A stretch of DNA of 64,000 bases, taken from assembly GCF_018861125.1 (NCBI RefSeq), contig NZ_JAHKQN010000004.1, positions 1-64,000 of the forward strand. The letters run 5' to 3'. The notes beneath the pieces are model-generated. The model was not told the origin of the DNA. It saw only the letters and a program-made list of their open reading frames with translations, and ran no database searches. Positions 28,178-36,926 of this stretch are shown here, piece by piece. How positions within the stretch are numbered: the first letter of the stretch is position 1; each line of letters opens with the position of its first letter. The translations under genes were made by a program, and so were the position numbers. This DNA comes from Cellulophaga baltica (lineage in GTDB: Bacteria > Bacteroidota > Bacteroidia > Flavobacteriales > Flavobacteriaceae).

Positions 28178-29479
28178 ATGAACTTTTACAGTCTAAATAA
28201 AAAAGCACCGAATGTAACTTTTAAAGATGCAGTCATAAAAGGTATAGCTCCTGATCGTGGCCTTTACTTTCCTGAAAGTATTACGCCTTTACCAAAAGAG
28301 TTTTTTGATAGTATAGAAAACTTAACAAATATTGAAATTGCTTTAAAAGCTATTCGTCAATTTGTTTCTGATGATATTAATGATGAAAAATTAAAAGATA
28401 TACTTGAAGGCGTTTTAAGTTTTGATTTCCCCGTTATAGAAATTAACGAGAATGTTGGAACATTAGAGCTTTTTCATGGACCAACACTTGCTTTTAAAGA
28501 TGTTGGTGCTGGATTTATGGCAAGATGCCTTGGTCATTTTTCTGAAGAAAACAAAAATGAAGTGACTGTTTTAGTTGCCACATCTGGTGATACTGGTGGT
28601 GCCGTAGCTAATGGCTTTTTAGATGTTGAAGGAGTGAATGTTGTTATTCTTTACCCAAGTGGTAAAGTAAGTGATATTCAAGAAAAGCAATTAACTACAC
28701 TTGGTAAAAACATTACCGCATTAGAAGTTAATGGTACTTTTGATGATTGCCAAACAATGGTAAAAACAGCATTTTTAGATACTGACCTTACTGATGCTAT
28801 GCAGTTAACATCAGCAAACTCAATAAATGTAGCACGTTGGTTACCACAAATGTTTTACTTTATGTTTGCTTACAAGCAAGCTAAATCAAAAGGCAAAGAA
28901 ATTGTATTTTCAATACCTAGTGGTAATTTTGGAAATATTTGTGCAGGTATGATTGCGCAACAATTAGGACTTCCTGTAAAACATTTTATAGCATCAACAA
29001 ATATAAATGATGTTGTACCTCGTTTTATGGATACCAAAAGTTACGACCCCAAACCATCTCATGCTACAATATCAAATGCAATGGATGTTGGAGACCCAAG
29101 TAATTTTATAAGAATCAGACATATTTTTAATGATGATTTTGATCAAATAGCAAAACATTTATCATCATACTCTTATACAGATGAGCAGACTAAAGAAGCT
29201 ATGAAAAAGCTTTATAATGATTTTAATTACACTGCTGATCCGCATGGAGCCGTTGGATATTTAGGATTGCAAAAATACCAAGAAACAAACCCTGACACTT
29301 ACGGTATTTTCTTAGAAACTGCACATCCAGTGAAGTTTTTAGATGTAGTTGAAGATACAATTCAAGAAAACATTGAAATTCCTGAAAAAATCATCAAACA
29401 GATGAAGAAAAAGAAAAAGTCTATTGAAATATCAACTTATGAAGAGCTTAAAAACTATTTATTAGTAGCTAAGAAATAA
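28178..29479 (+). CDS. thrC: threonine synthase
   Basis: 433 residues, PLP-dependent fold II. The PLP lysine lies in GPTLAFKDVGAGFM, and the phosphate loop is VATSGDTGGAVANG with SIPSGNFGNICAG downstream. It converts O-phosphohomoserine to threonine. It ends the thrABC operon, 13 bp after thrB, and is followed by a strong terminator. Confidence 0.96.
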   Translation: MNFYSLNKKAPNVTFKDAVIKGIAPDRGLYFPESITPLPKEFFDSIENLTNIEIALKAIRQFVSDDINDEKLKDILEGVLSFDFPVIEINENVGTLELFHGPTLAFKDVGAGFMARCLGHFSEENKNEVTVLVATSGDTGGAVANGFLDVEGVNVVILYPSGKVSDIQEKQLTTLGKNITALEVNGTFDDCQTMVKTAFLDTDLTDAMQLTSANSINVARWLPQMFYFMFAYKQAKSKGKEIVFSIPSGNFGNICAGMIAQQLGLPVKHFIASTNINDVVPRFMDTKSYDPKPSHATISNAMDVGDPSNFIRIRHIFNDDFDQIAKHLSSYSYTDEQTKEAMKKLYNDFNYTADPHGAVGYLGLQKYQETNPDTYGIFLETAHPVKFLDVVEDTIQENIEIPEKIIKQMKKKKKSIEISTYEELKNYLLVAKK

Positions 29480-29496
29480 GACTATATTTATCTTAT

Positions 29497-29534
29497 AAAA
29501 AAAGGGTATTCATTAAGTGAATACCCTTTTTTTT
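29497..29534. terminator. bidirectional terminator
   Basis: AAAAAAAGGGTATTCA pairs perfectly with TGAATACCCTTTTTTT around a 5-nt loop. It serves convergent thrC and the PL7 gene. Confidence 0.9.
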
Positions 29535-29550
29535 ATATTGTAACTTAAGT

Positions 29551-30501
29551 TTAATCGTGTGTAGCATAAAAATCATAAACTACAACTTCTCCGTAATTAT
29601 TCTCATCATCAGTATCATCACCTTCTCTTTCAGCATTACTTTGCGTATAATTCCCAATTTTAAAATAAGAATCTTCATATGCTAAATCCATTAAAACAGT
29701 AGATCCGTCAGCTTCTACCAAATAATCTGAAGCAGTACCTGCATCAAACTTATCTTTTAATGTACCATCTTCACTATAGTAACAATAATGCTTATCATCA
29801 ATTACTTCAAATATAACCTCATGAATTGTACCTAATGTGTAGCTTGTTGAAATAGTAACATCTTCACGCAATTGACCACCATTAAAACTTAAAAACAAAT
29901 GAGAACCTTCTAAACGTAACACCATTGAATCATCAATACCCGCTTCTTTATCTCCATGAATTTGCGTAGCCACTAAATCATCTTTATTAATTGGCAGGTG
30001 CGTAATAGCCTGTTTTGCATAAACTATATGAGTACCCTCGGTTGTCCAGTAAATATCACTATCACCATCTTCTGTTCTCTCTCTGAGTTCAGATCTTATA
30101 TAGCTAGAATTAGGAGTTGTTCCATTATTACTTCGTATTGGAGCTTTAAAAACGATGCCATTTTTATCATCATTTACAAAAAAATATTCGTTGTTATCTT
30201 CATCACAAAGTGTTTTATCTTCTTCACCATCAGGATATGTAATTTTCCATTGATCACAATTCACCATTAAATCCGCAGGAATTAAAGCAGTACCTTCTTC
30301 CATTGATGTATCACCTTCTTCTACTTCATCATCAACTATTTCTTCATCAGTATCTGCATTTTCTTCTTCTGGCATTAAAATATCAATATCTTCATCCGCA
30401 TCTGTTTCATTATTAGAACAACTTACAGTACCTAATAACATAAAAGCAAATAGGCAACTTAAATAAAAAGCTGGCCTTAATAACATATTTGTTTTTTTCA
30501 T
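29551..30501 (-). CDS. PL7 alginate lyase lipoprotein, single domain
   Basis: 316 residues. A lipoprotein signal ends at LLGTVSCSNN, so the protein is likely anchored in the outer membrane. A very acidic linker (about 35-70) is followed by one PL7 lyase domain with the catalytic strands RSELRER, ATQIHGD and YFKIGNYTQS. It cleaves alginate by beta-elimination, but endo/exo mode and M/G preference cannot be read. The catalytic domain is close to that of the protein at 32949-34679. A TTTG plus 20-nt plus TAAATTTT promoter-like pair lies upstream, but not the palindrome shared by the two other PL7 genes. Confidence 0.88.
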   Translation of the reverse strand: MKKTNMLLRPAFYLSCLFAFMLLGTVSCSNNETDADEDIDILMPEEENADTDEEIVDDEVEEGDTSMEEGTALIPADLMVNCDQWKITYPDGEEDKTLCDEDNNEYFFVNDDKNGIVFKAPIRSNNGTTPNSSYIRSELRERTEDGDSDIYWTTEGTHIVYAKQAITHLPINKDDLVATQIHGDKEAGIDDSMVLRLEGSHLFLSFNGGQLREDVTISTSYTLGTIHEVIFEVIDDKHYCYYSEDGTLKDKFDAGTASDYLVEADGSTVLMDLAYEDSYFKIGNYTQSNAEREGDDTDDENNYGEVVVYDFYATHD

Positions 30502-30634
30502 AATTTATAGCAATAAAATTTATTTGACAATAACTAAAGACTCAAATTTAGTCTTAATATTTAACGATTAATTACATTAAAAATTGTTTAATTATAACTA
30601 GCAACACCTGTAGAACGTAGTATTTCATCGAAAA

Positions 30635-30664
30635 AAAAGCCCTCGAAAAAATTCAAGGGCTTTA
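30635..30664 (-). terminator. terminator after the 641-residue PL7 gene frame
   Basis: AAAAGCCCT pairs with AGGGCTTT, and on the minus strand the stem is followed by eight T, 28 bp after the stop of the upstream lyase gene. Confidence 0.85.
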
Positions 30665-30691
30665 AACAAACATTTAAATTAAAAAAAATGG

Positions 30692-32578
30692 TTAGTCATG
30701 AGAAGTTTCTAACCTGTAAAAAGTTACTTGCTCGTAATCTGATGAGCTTGTAACTGTCTTATTGGCAGAATACAAACCTGCTTTGAAATACATGTAATCA
30801 TCTTCTAAACCACTATCATTCATATCAAAAGTAGTAGAAGCAAGTGTACTTCCTGATTCATTATAGATATAAACATACATTGTATTACCTACAACTTCTA
30901 TTTTATAAGAGAATACTTCACCAAGTTCAATACCATCTGACGGACTACCAGCACCTGTGTAATCACCAGCACCTGAACCAGTTTCTTCTACATAATCATC
31001 ACCAAGTAAGTTTTCAAAAACTTCATCACCATCATTAGGATCATGAGCAAAATAGATTGCACCTTTACTATGACCTGGTTGTTTATGATAGTACAAACGA
31101 ATTGGCTCATTATCACTTGCATGAATTTGTCCAATAATCACCCTACCTAATTGCGAGGTACTTTCAGATGTTGTTGTAACCCTGTTTACTGTTAAAGTTG
31201 CTTCCATTACACCATCAACACCACCTGCTTTAGATTGGTTACTAGAGCTAGATGAACTAAATACCCAGTTATTACCATTAATACCTTGCGTACTAATATC
31301 ATCATTAGTACCACGTAACATTTCTCTTAACTCAACTCTAGAATATGTTGAATTTGTAGTTGTACCGGCTCCTTTAGGGTAATTTTTAAATACCATTCCA
31401 CCATCAGAACCTGTATAAAACTGATCTTCAAGCTCAAAACCATCATTAATTTGCTCAACTGTTTTCTCTTCACCTGATGACAATGTTATTTTCCACGTTG
31501 AAAGATCAAAGTTTTCAGAAGGCGCCCAACTAGAATTTAAATCTCCAATTGCAACTTCTTCCTCTTCCTCTTCTTCCTCATCTTCAATTTCTTCTTCTAA
31601 TTCAGATCCATCGATACTACCACTATACACTTGAACTTCTGCTAAAGAAAGGTTGTCTTCCCCTTTTAATTTAATACGCACTCTAGATCCAACAACACCA
31701 CCAGTACTTAAAATTAAAGACGGGCTAGGTTCTTCTGTAATTGTAGATTTATATACTTGATCTCCATTTTCGTTGTAAACAAATACATCAAAATTTGTTA
31801 ATCTATCTGTACAACAATCAGTTCTATTCCAAATTACAATATCTCCAATTTCATAATCATCACCTAAACGCACTTGCCACCAAGCTTCTGATTCTATATT
31901 TGTACGAGTTACACTATTATCACTACTATCATCACTCCACTCACCAGATGTATTACCATCAATAGCTAATGAAGCTGCTCCTACACCTGAAGTGTTTGTT
32001 GACGATTGTTCAGCTGTTCCACTTAAAGCAATGTTTTCAACAGTAGTTGATGCAACATCAATTGGAGTTATTGAAATCCAATTAATATTCCAACCACCAC
32101 CAGTGGCTAATAATTTTAAAATACTTGAACCTTCTTCTAACTCTACCGTTTTTGAAGTAGTTACCCAACTTTGCCAACCACCAGACGCTGCTTTATTTAC
32201 GTTCGATAATTTCGTATCATCTTGATAAAAATCAAATTTAGATGTTTCTGTTTTTGAAGCTACTCTAAAATCAAATTTGTAGCTTCCTGATGCAGGAACA
32301 TCAATTTCATACTCTAAATAATCGCCTTCATCAATCCAACCAACATTTATACCGCCATCTGTATCTGATGTTGTTTCAGTTTTAATACCACTCATGGAAT
32401 CAAAATTTTCTGCTTCTATCAAAATTTCCGAAGTTGAAGAAATAGAAGTTGATTCTGTAACTGAAAATTCTTGTAAATTTTCTTCATAAAAACTTTCATC
32501 CTCAGAACAATTGTAGGTAATTAGTGATGCTGACAATAGTAAAGCACCGTAACTAATTGATTTAATTTTTTTTTTCAT
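30692..32578 (-). CDS. CBM6-CBM32-PL7 alginate lyase lipoprotein
   Basis: Start ATG 32578 (MKKKIKSISYGALLL) is chosen over an in-frame ATG 39 bp upstream, because it gives a clean lipoprotein signal (SLITYNCSED). 628 residues: CBM6-like domain (about 35-175, IEAENFDSMSG, GWNINWISITP), F5/8-type CBM32 (about 180-320, SGEWSDDSSDN, EIGDIVIWNRTDCC), a poly-Glu linker, and a C-terminal PL7 with RVELREM, IIGQIHA and YFKAGLYSAN. The lyase differs in the Q-I-H region from its two neighbours and is probably another PL7 subfamily. Upstream are a TTTG-19-TAATATTG promoter and a palindromic operator candidate. Confidence 0.88.
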   Translation of the reverse strand: MKKKIKSISYGALLLSASLITYNCSEDESFYEENLQEFSVTESTSISSTSEILIEAENFDSMSGIKTETTSDTDGGINVGWIDEGDYLEYEIDVPASGSYKFDFRVASKTETSKFDFYQDDTKLSNVNKAASGGWQSWVTTSKTVELEEGSSILKLLATGGGWNINWISITPIDVASTTVENIALSGTAEQSSTNTSGVGAASLAIDGNTSGEWSDDSSDNSVTRTNIESEAWWQVRLGDDYEIGDIVIWNRTDCCTDRLTNFDVFVYNENGDQVYKSTITEEPSPSLILSTGGVVGSRVRIKLKGEDNLSLAEVQVYSGSIDGSELEEEIEDEEEEEEEEVAIGDLNSSWAPSENFDLSTWKITLSSGEEKTVEQINDGFELEDQFYTGSDGGMVFKNYPKGAGTTTNSTYSRVELREMLRGTNDDISTQGINGNNWVFSSSSSSNQSKAGGVDGVMEATLTVNRVTTTSESTSQLGRVIIGQIHASDNEPIRLYYHKQPGHSKGAIYFAHDPNDGDEVFENLLGDDYVEETGSGAGDYTGAGSPSDGIELGEVFSYKIEVVGNTMYVYIYNESGSTLASTTFDMNDSGLEDDYMYFKAGLYSANKTVTSSSDYEQVTFYRLETSHD

Positions 32579-32608
32579 TTTTTCTAATAAAATTTGAGTT
32601 AAATATTC

Positions 32609-32635
32609 TCTGGTCAACCAATCTGGTTTTCCAAA
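32609..32635. promoter_or_regulatory. palindromic operator candidate, PL7 gene 2
   Basis: TCTGGTCA-A-CCAA-T-CTGG-T-TTTCCAAA has the same plan as the near-perfect palindrome at 34714-34740 (outer TTGGTnA / TnnCCAA, inner CCAA / TTGG). It lies just after the predicted transcription start and about 44 bp before the start codon. Confidence 0.5.
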
Positions 32636-32645
32636 TTTGAAAGCG

Positions 32646-32676
32646 CAATATTATAGCCTATGTTAAATTATTCAAA
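32646..32676 (-). promoter_or_regulatory. promoter of CBM6-CBM32-PL7 gene
   Basis: On the minus strand TTTG (32676-32673), 19-nt spacer, TAATATTG (32653-32646). The companion lyase gene upstream has the same -33/-7 layout. Confidence 0.6.
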
Positions 32677-32690
32677 AAAAATTAATTTAT

Positions 32691-32703
32691 TTTAGATGAA
32701 ATA
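32691..32703 (-). promoter_or_regulatory. shared ATTTCATCTAAA motif upstream of PL7 promoter
   Basis: The minus strand reads TATTTCATCTAAA, 15 bp upstream of the -33 box. The matching TGCATTTCATCTAAA sits in the same relation to the next lyase promoter (34796-34782). Position suggests an activator site. Related ATTTCATCGA/CTTCATCGG forms are at 30622, 32804 and 32849. Confidence 0.4.
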
Positions 32704-32892
32704 CGTTAAAAAAGATACTATTCCTTAAATATGAGTAATCTAAATCCTACATTTATTTAATTTACTTTAAAGTAATTTTACGTTTTATAAAGATTATTTA
32801 TGCATTTCATCGATAAAACACAATAATTGTAAATTTAATTTAGTGCGCTTCATCGGTAAATTTAAAGGAAATCACATTTTTACAAACAAAAA

Positions 32893-32926
32893 AAAGAGGT
32901 GTTCACAACTAGATGAACACCTCTTT
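32893..32926 (-). terminator. terminator after 576-residue PL7 gene
   Basis: A perfect hairpin AAAGAGGTGTTCA / TGAACACCTCTTT, 23 bp after the lyase stop. The rest of the gap 32704-32892 is AT-rich with two CATCGRTAAA motifs and no gene. Confidence 0.85.
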
Positions 32927-32948
32927 AGTTTTGTTAAAAAATCACTAA

Positions 32949-34679
32949 TTAATCATGATCTACAAAAAAGTCATAAACAACAACTTCTCCGTAATTATTC
33001 GAATTATCAGTATCACTACCTTCTTCATCAGCATTACTCTGCGTGTAATTACCTATTTTAAAATAAGACTGATCATAATCTAAATCCATCAACACCGAAC
33101 TTCCACTATCTTGAACTAAATAAGCTGATGCATTACCACTTAAATATTTACTTCTTAAATCACCATCTTCACTGTAGTAACAATAATGCTTACCATTAAT
33201 CACTTCAAAAATCACTTCATGAACTGTACCTAATGAATAGTTAGATTTAACGGTTACATCACTTCTTAATTTATTACCATTAAAACTTAAGAACATGTTT
33301 GAACCTTCCAATCTAAGTACCATTGCATCATCAATACCTGCATCTTTATCACCATGAATTTGAGTAGCTACTAAATGGTTTTTGTTGATTGGTAAGTGTG
33401 TAATTGCTTGTTTTACATAAACTACATGTGTACCATCTGTTGTCCAATAAATATCTGAACCACCATCTTCTGTTCTTTCTCTTAATTCAGACCTAACATA
33501 ATCAGAATTAGGAGTAGTACCATTATTACTTCTAATTGGAGCTCTAAAAACCATTCCGTTTTTCTCATCGTTCACATAGAAATATTCATTATTAGCTTCG
33601 CCACATAATGTTTTATCTTCTTCACCATCAGGGTATGTTATTTTCCATTGATTACAATTATCCATTAAGTCAGATGGAATTGATGCATTACCTTCTGGTG
33701 TTGTTGTACCTGTACTAGTACCAAATATTTGCACTTCTGCTAAAGATAAAGGTGTTGCTGTATTTTTTTGCTTTACCCTAACTCTATCACCAGATACACC
33801 TCCTGTATTAATTGTTAAACTTGGGCTTGGGACTTGAGTATAAGTTTCTTTAAAAACTAAAGTATTACTACTATTATATATAAACACATCAAAATTGCTT
33901 AATCGACTACTACAACAAGAGTCTGTTCTATTCCAAATTACAACTTCTTCAATTGTAGTATTAGAATTTAATCGCACTTGCCACCAATCTAATTCATTAG
34001 AGTTATTTGTATGCGTTACACTACCACTACTCCATTTACCATTAGTATTACCATCAATGGCTAATTCTGCACCACCTGCAACACCTGAATAATCTGAAGA
34101 TTGTTCAGCTTCACCAGCTAAGGCTAAATTTTCACTTAAGGTTACAGCTGCAACATCAACCGGAGTAATTCTAATCCAATTAATATTCCAACCACCACCG
34201 GTCGCTAATAATTTTAAAGTACTTGAGCCTGCTTCTAAATTTACAGTTTTAGAAGTAGTTACCCAAGTTTGCCAACCACCTGTTGCCGCTTTGTTTACAT
34301 TAGATAGCTTTGTATTATCTTGGTAGAAATCAAATTTAGAGGTATTAGTTCTCGAAGCTACTCTAAATTCAAATTTATAACTACCTGATGCTGGTACATT
34401 AAAATCATACTCTAAATAATCTCCAGTGTCTATCCAGCCAACATTTGTACCGCCCCCAGTATCTGATGTTGATTCGGTTTTCACACCGTTCATTCCGTCA
34501 TAATCTTCAGCTTGAAAAGTCAAAGCTGAAGATGTTGAGACGGTTACTTCTGCTACTGCAAATTCTTCTAAATTCTCCTCGTAAAAATTTTCCTTTTCTG
34601 TACAGCTGTACGTAAATATTGTTGCTGATATTAGCAACGCTCTTACGCACAATGGTTTAATAATTGTTTTCATTTTCAT
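32949..34679 (-). CDS. CBM6-CBM32-PL7 alginate lyase lipoprotein (chimeric)
   Basis: 576 residues. The lipoprotein signal ends ATIFTYSCTEK. The N-terminal CBM6 (about 45-190) and CBM32 (195-330) closely match the protein at 30692-32578, including GWNINWIRITP and WNRTDSCCSSRL. The C-terminal PL7 (345-576) closely matches the single-domain lyase at 29551-30501, including RSELRER, ATQIHGDKDAG and YFKIGNYTQS. It thus looks like a recombinant of its two neighbours. A second Met two codons in could be the start. A promoter and palindromic operator lie just upstream. Confidence 0.88.
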   Translation of the reverse strand: MKMKTIIKPLCVRALLISATIFTYSCTEKENFYEENLEEFAVAEVTVSTSSALTFQAEDYDGMNGVKTESTSDTGGGTNVGWIDTGDYLEYDFNVPASGSYKFEFRVASRTNTSKFDFYQDNTKLSNVNKAATGGWQTWVTTSKTVNLEAGSSTLKLLATGGGWNINWIRITPVDVAAVTLSENLALAGEAEQSSDYSGVAGGAELAIDGNTNGKWSSGSVTHTNNSNELDWWQVRLNSNTTIEEVVIWNRTDSCCSSRLSNFDVFIYNSSNTLVFKETYTQVPSPSLTINTGGVSGDRVRVKQKNTATPLSLAEVQIFGTSTGTTTPEGNASIPSDLMDNCNQWKITYPDGEEDKTLCGEANNEYFYVNDEKNGMVFRAPIRSNNGTTPNSDYVRSELRERTEDGGSDIYWTTDGTHVVYVKQAITHLPINKNHLVATQIHGDKDAGIDDAMVLRLEGSNMFLSFNGNKLRSDVTVKSNYSLGTVHEVIFEVINGKHYCYYSEDGDLRSKYLSGNASAYLVQDSGSSVLMDLDYDQSYFKIGNYTQSNADEEGSDTDNSNNYGEVVVYDFFVDHD

Positions 34680-34713
34680 TGTAAGTTGAGTTAATATTAA
34701 TTTAAAAAAACAA

Positions 34714-34740
34714 ATTGGTTACCCAATTTGGATAACCAAT
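34714..34740. promoter_or_regulatory. palindromic operator candidate, PL7 gene 3
   Basis: A 27-bp dyad: ATTGGTTA-C-CCAA at 34714-34726, centre T34727, TTGG-A-TAACCAAT at 34728-34740, perfect but for one position in each half. It overlaps the -7 box and the start site of the lyase promoter, the classical position for a repressor. The TTGGT..ACCAA half-site recalls LacI or FadR-like GntR operators. The regulator is not in the window. Confidence 0.65.
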
Positions 34741-34767
34741 AATAGAGCGTATATTGTAATATTCAAA
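34737..34767 (-). promoter_or_regulatory. promoter of chimeric PL7 gene
   Basis: On the minus strand TTTG (34767-34764), 19-nt spacer, TATTATTG (34744-34737). It is overlapped by the palindrome and preceded by TGCATTTCATCTAAA at 34796-34782. Confidence 0.6.
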
Positions 34768-34923
34768 ATAAAAAGTTAAAATTTAGATGAAATGCACAAT
34801 ATTTTATTGAAATTTTACATTTTTTATAAAAATTAACTTGCAAACTGCTAAATATTCATCTTCAATTTTAAGTAAGCTTAGTCTAATATATTTTCAATAA
34901 TTTTGAAGCTTAAAATCTGATAT

Positions 34924-36009
34924 ATGAAAAATACCGCTTTAACTCAATTACATGAACAACTAGGCGCCAAACTGGTTCCTTTTGCAGGCTATAATATGCC
35001 TGTATCTTATGAAGGTGTAAATATTGAACATGAAACGGTTAGGAATAGTGTTGGTGTTTTTGATGTTTCTCACATGGGGGAATTTTTAATAAGTGGCCCT
35101 AATTCTTTAGCTCTTATTCAAAAAGTAAGCTCTAATGATGCTACAAAATTAGAAATAGGTAAAGCTCAATATAGCTGCATGCCTAATGAAACTGGTGGTA
35201 TAGTTGATGATTTAATTATCTACCAAATTAAAGAAGAACAATATTTATTAGTAGTAAACGCATCAAATATTGATAAAGACTGGAATCATATTTCAAAATA
35301 CAATAAAGAATTTAATGCTGATATGCGCAATATATCAGAAGGGTATTCATTATTAGCTATTCAAGGTCCAAAAGCAGTTGATGCAATGCAATCATTAACA
35401 TCAATAGATTTAGCCGCTATTAAATTTTATAATTTTAAGGTCGCTGATTTTGCAGGTATTGAAAATGTAATTATTTCAGCTACAGGTTACACAGGTTCTG
35501 GTGGATTTGAAATTTATTGTAAAAATGACGAAGTTGAACAGGTTTGGAACAAGGTCTTTGAAGCTGGAGAAAATTTTGGCATTAAACCTATAGGTTTAGC
35601 CGCTCGAGATACATTACGTTTAGAAATGGGGTATTGTTTATATGGTAACGATATTAATGATACTACTTCTCCTTTAGAAGCTGGTTTAGGCTGGGTTACT
35701 AAATTCTCTAAAGATTTTGTCAACAGTGAAAACTTAGCAAAACAAAAAGATACTGGAATTTCAAAAAAACTAATTGCTTTTGAATTAGATGAAAGAGGAA
35801 TCCCTCGTCATGATTATGATATTGTAAACGAAAACGGCGAAAAAATTGGTATTGTAACTTCAGGTACTATGTCACCTTCATTGAGCAAAGGTATTGGCTT
35901 AGGTTATGTTCCTGTTGATCAAAGTAAAATAGGTTCTAAAATTTATATTCAAATTAGAAAAAAAGCTGTGCCTGCAACAGTTATTAAATTACCATTTTAT
36001 AAAAGTTAA
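34924..36009 (+). CDS. gcvT: glycine cleavage system T protein (aminomethyltransferase)
   Basis: 361 residues, the full family length. Start ATG 34924 gives MKNTALTQLHEQLGAKLVPF. The folate-binding core is recognisable by SVGVFDVSHMGE, LLAIQGPKA and ATGYTGSGGFEIY. It transfers the methylene group from the H protein to tetrahydrofolate. A TAATTTTG at 34898-34905 resembles a -7 box. Its stop overlaps the glutaminase ATG by one base. Confidence 0.95.
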   Translation: MKNTALTQLHEQLGAKLVPFAGYNMPVSYEGVNIEHETVRNSVGVFDVSHMGEFLISGPNSLALIQKVSSNDATKLEIGKAQYSCMPNETGGIVDDLIIYQIKEEQYLLVVNASNIDKDWNHISKYNKEFNADMRNISEGYSLLAIQGPKAVDAMQSLTSIDLAAIKFYNFKVADFAGIENVIISATGYTGSGGFEIYCKNDEVEQVWNKVFEAGENFGIKPIGLAARDTLRLEMGYCLYGNDINDTTSPLEAGLGWVTKFSKDFVNSENLAKQKDTGISKKLIAFELDERGIPRHDYDIVNENGEKIGIVTSGTMSPSLSKGIGLGYVPVDQSKIGSKIYIQIRKKAVPATVIKLPFYKS

Positions 36010-36923
36010 TGATTGACTACACTACTATATTAAATACAATTCACAAAGAAGCTTCTACCTCAAAAAGCAAAGGTGAGATAGCTACTTACATACCTGAACT
36101 ATCAAAAATTGATGTCAACAAATTTGGCATTCATTTAATTGATAAAGATAAAAATGAGTTTTCTTCTGGTGATGCACAAGAGAAATTCTCTATACAGAGT
36201 ATCTCTAAGGTTTTATCATTGAGTCTCGTTTTAAGCTTAATTGGTGAGGATTTATGGAAACGTGTTGATGTAGAGCCATCTGGTGACCCTTTTAACCATT
36301 TATCACTTTTAGAACTTGAAAATGGAATTCCAAGAAATCCTTTAATTAATGCAGGAGCTATTGTAGTTGCTGATATTTTAATTTCAAAGCTAAAAAACCC
36401 GAAAGAAAATTTTTTAACTTTTATTCAAGATATTTCAGGCGATAAAAGTATTAACTTTGATGAAAAAGTTGCTCAGTCAGAAAAAGAAACTGGGTTTAAT
36501 AATTATGCTGCTGCTAATCTTTTAAAGTCCTACGGCAATTTAAAAAATGATGTAGATACCGTTCTTGACTTTTATTTTCATCAGTGTTCTTTAACAATGA
36601 CTTGCGCACAACTTACCAAAGTGTTTTTTATATTTATGAATCGCGGTAAGTGTTTGCAAAACAAAACCTATTTAACCACCAGCCAAGTAAAAAGAATTAA
36701 CGCTATTATGTTAACCTGCGGTTTTTATGATGAAGCCGGAGAATTTGCTTTTGAGGTCGGCTTACCTGGAAAAAGTGGTGTTGGTGGTGGTATTGTAGCA
36801 CTTTTACCAAATCATTTTTGTGTAGCAACATGGTCTCCTGGTTTAAACAAAAAAGGAAACTCTAAATTAGGCATGCTAGCATTGGAAAGATTAACGACAG
36901 AAACACAACAGTCAATATTTTAA
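36009..36923 (+). CDS. glsA: glutaminase A
   Basis: 304 residues, serine-dependent beta-lactamase fold. The active site S64-x-x-K67 lies in FSIQSISKVLSL. GIPRNPLINAGAIV and GVGGGIVALLP are family blocks. It hydrolyses glutamine to glutamate and ammonia. The ATG overlaps the gcvT TAA, so translation is probably coupled. Confidence 0.95.
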   Translation: MIDYTTILNTIHKEASTSKSKGEIATYIPELSKIDVNKFGIHLIDKDKNEFSSGDAQEKFSIQSISKVLSLSLVLSLIGEDLWKRVDVEPSGDPFNHLSLLELENGIPRNPLINAGAIVVADILISKLKNPKENFLTFIQDISGDKSINFDEKVAQSEKETGFNNYAAANLLKSYGNLKNDVDTVLDFYFHQCSLTMTCAQLTKVFFIFMNRGKCLQNKTYLTTSQVKRINAIMLTCGFYDEAGEFAFEVGLPGKSGVGGGIVALLPNHFCVATWSPGLNKKGNSKLGMLALERLTTETQQSIF

Positions 36924-36926
36924 TAT

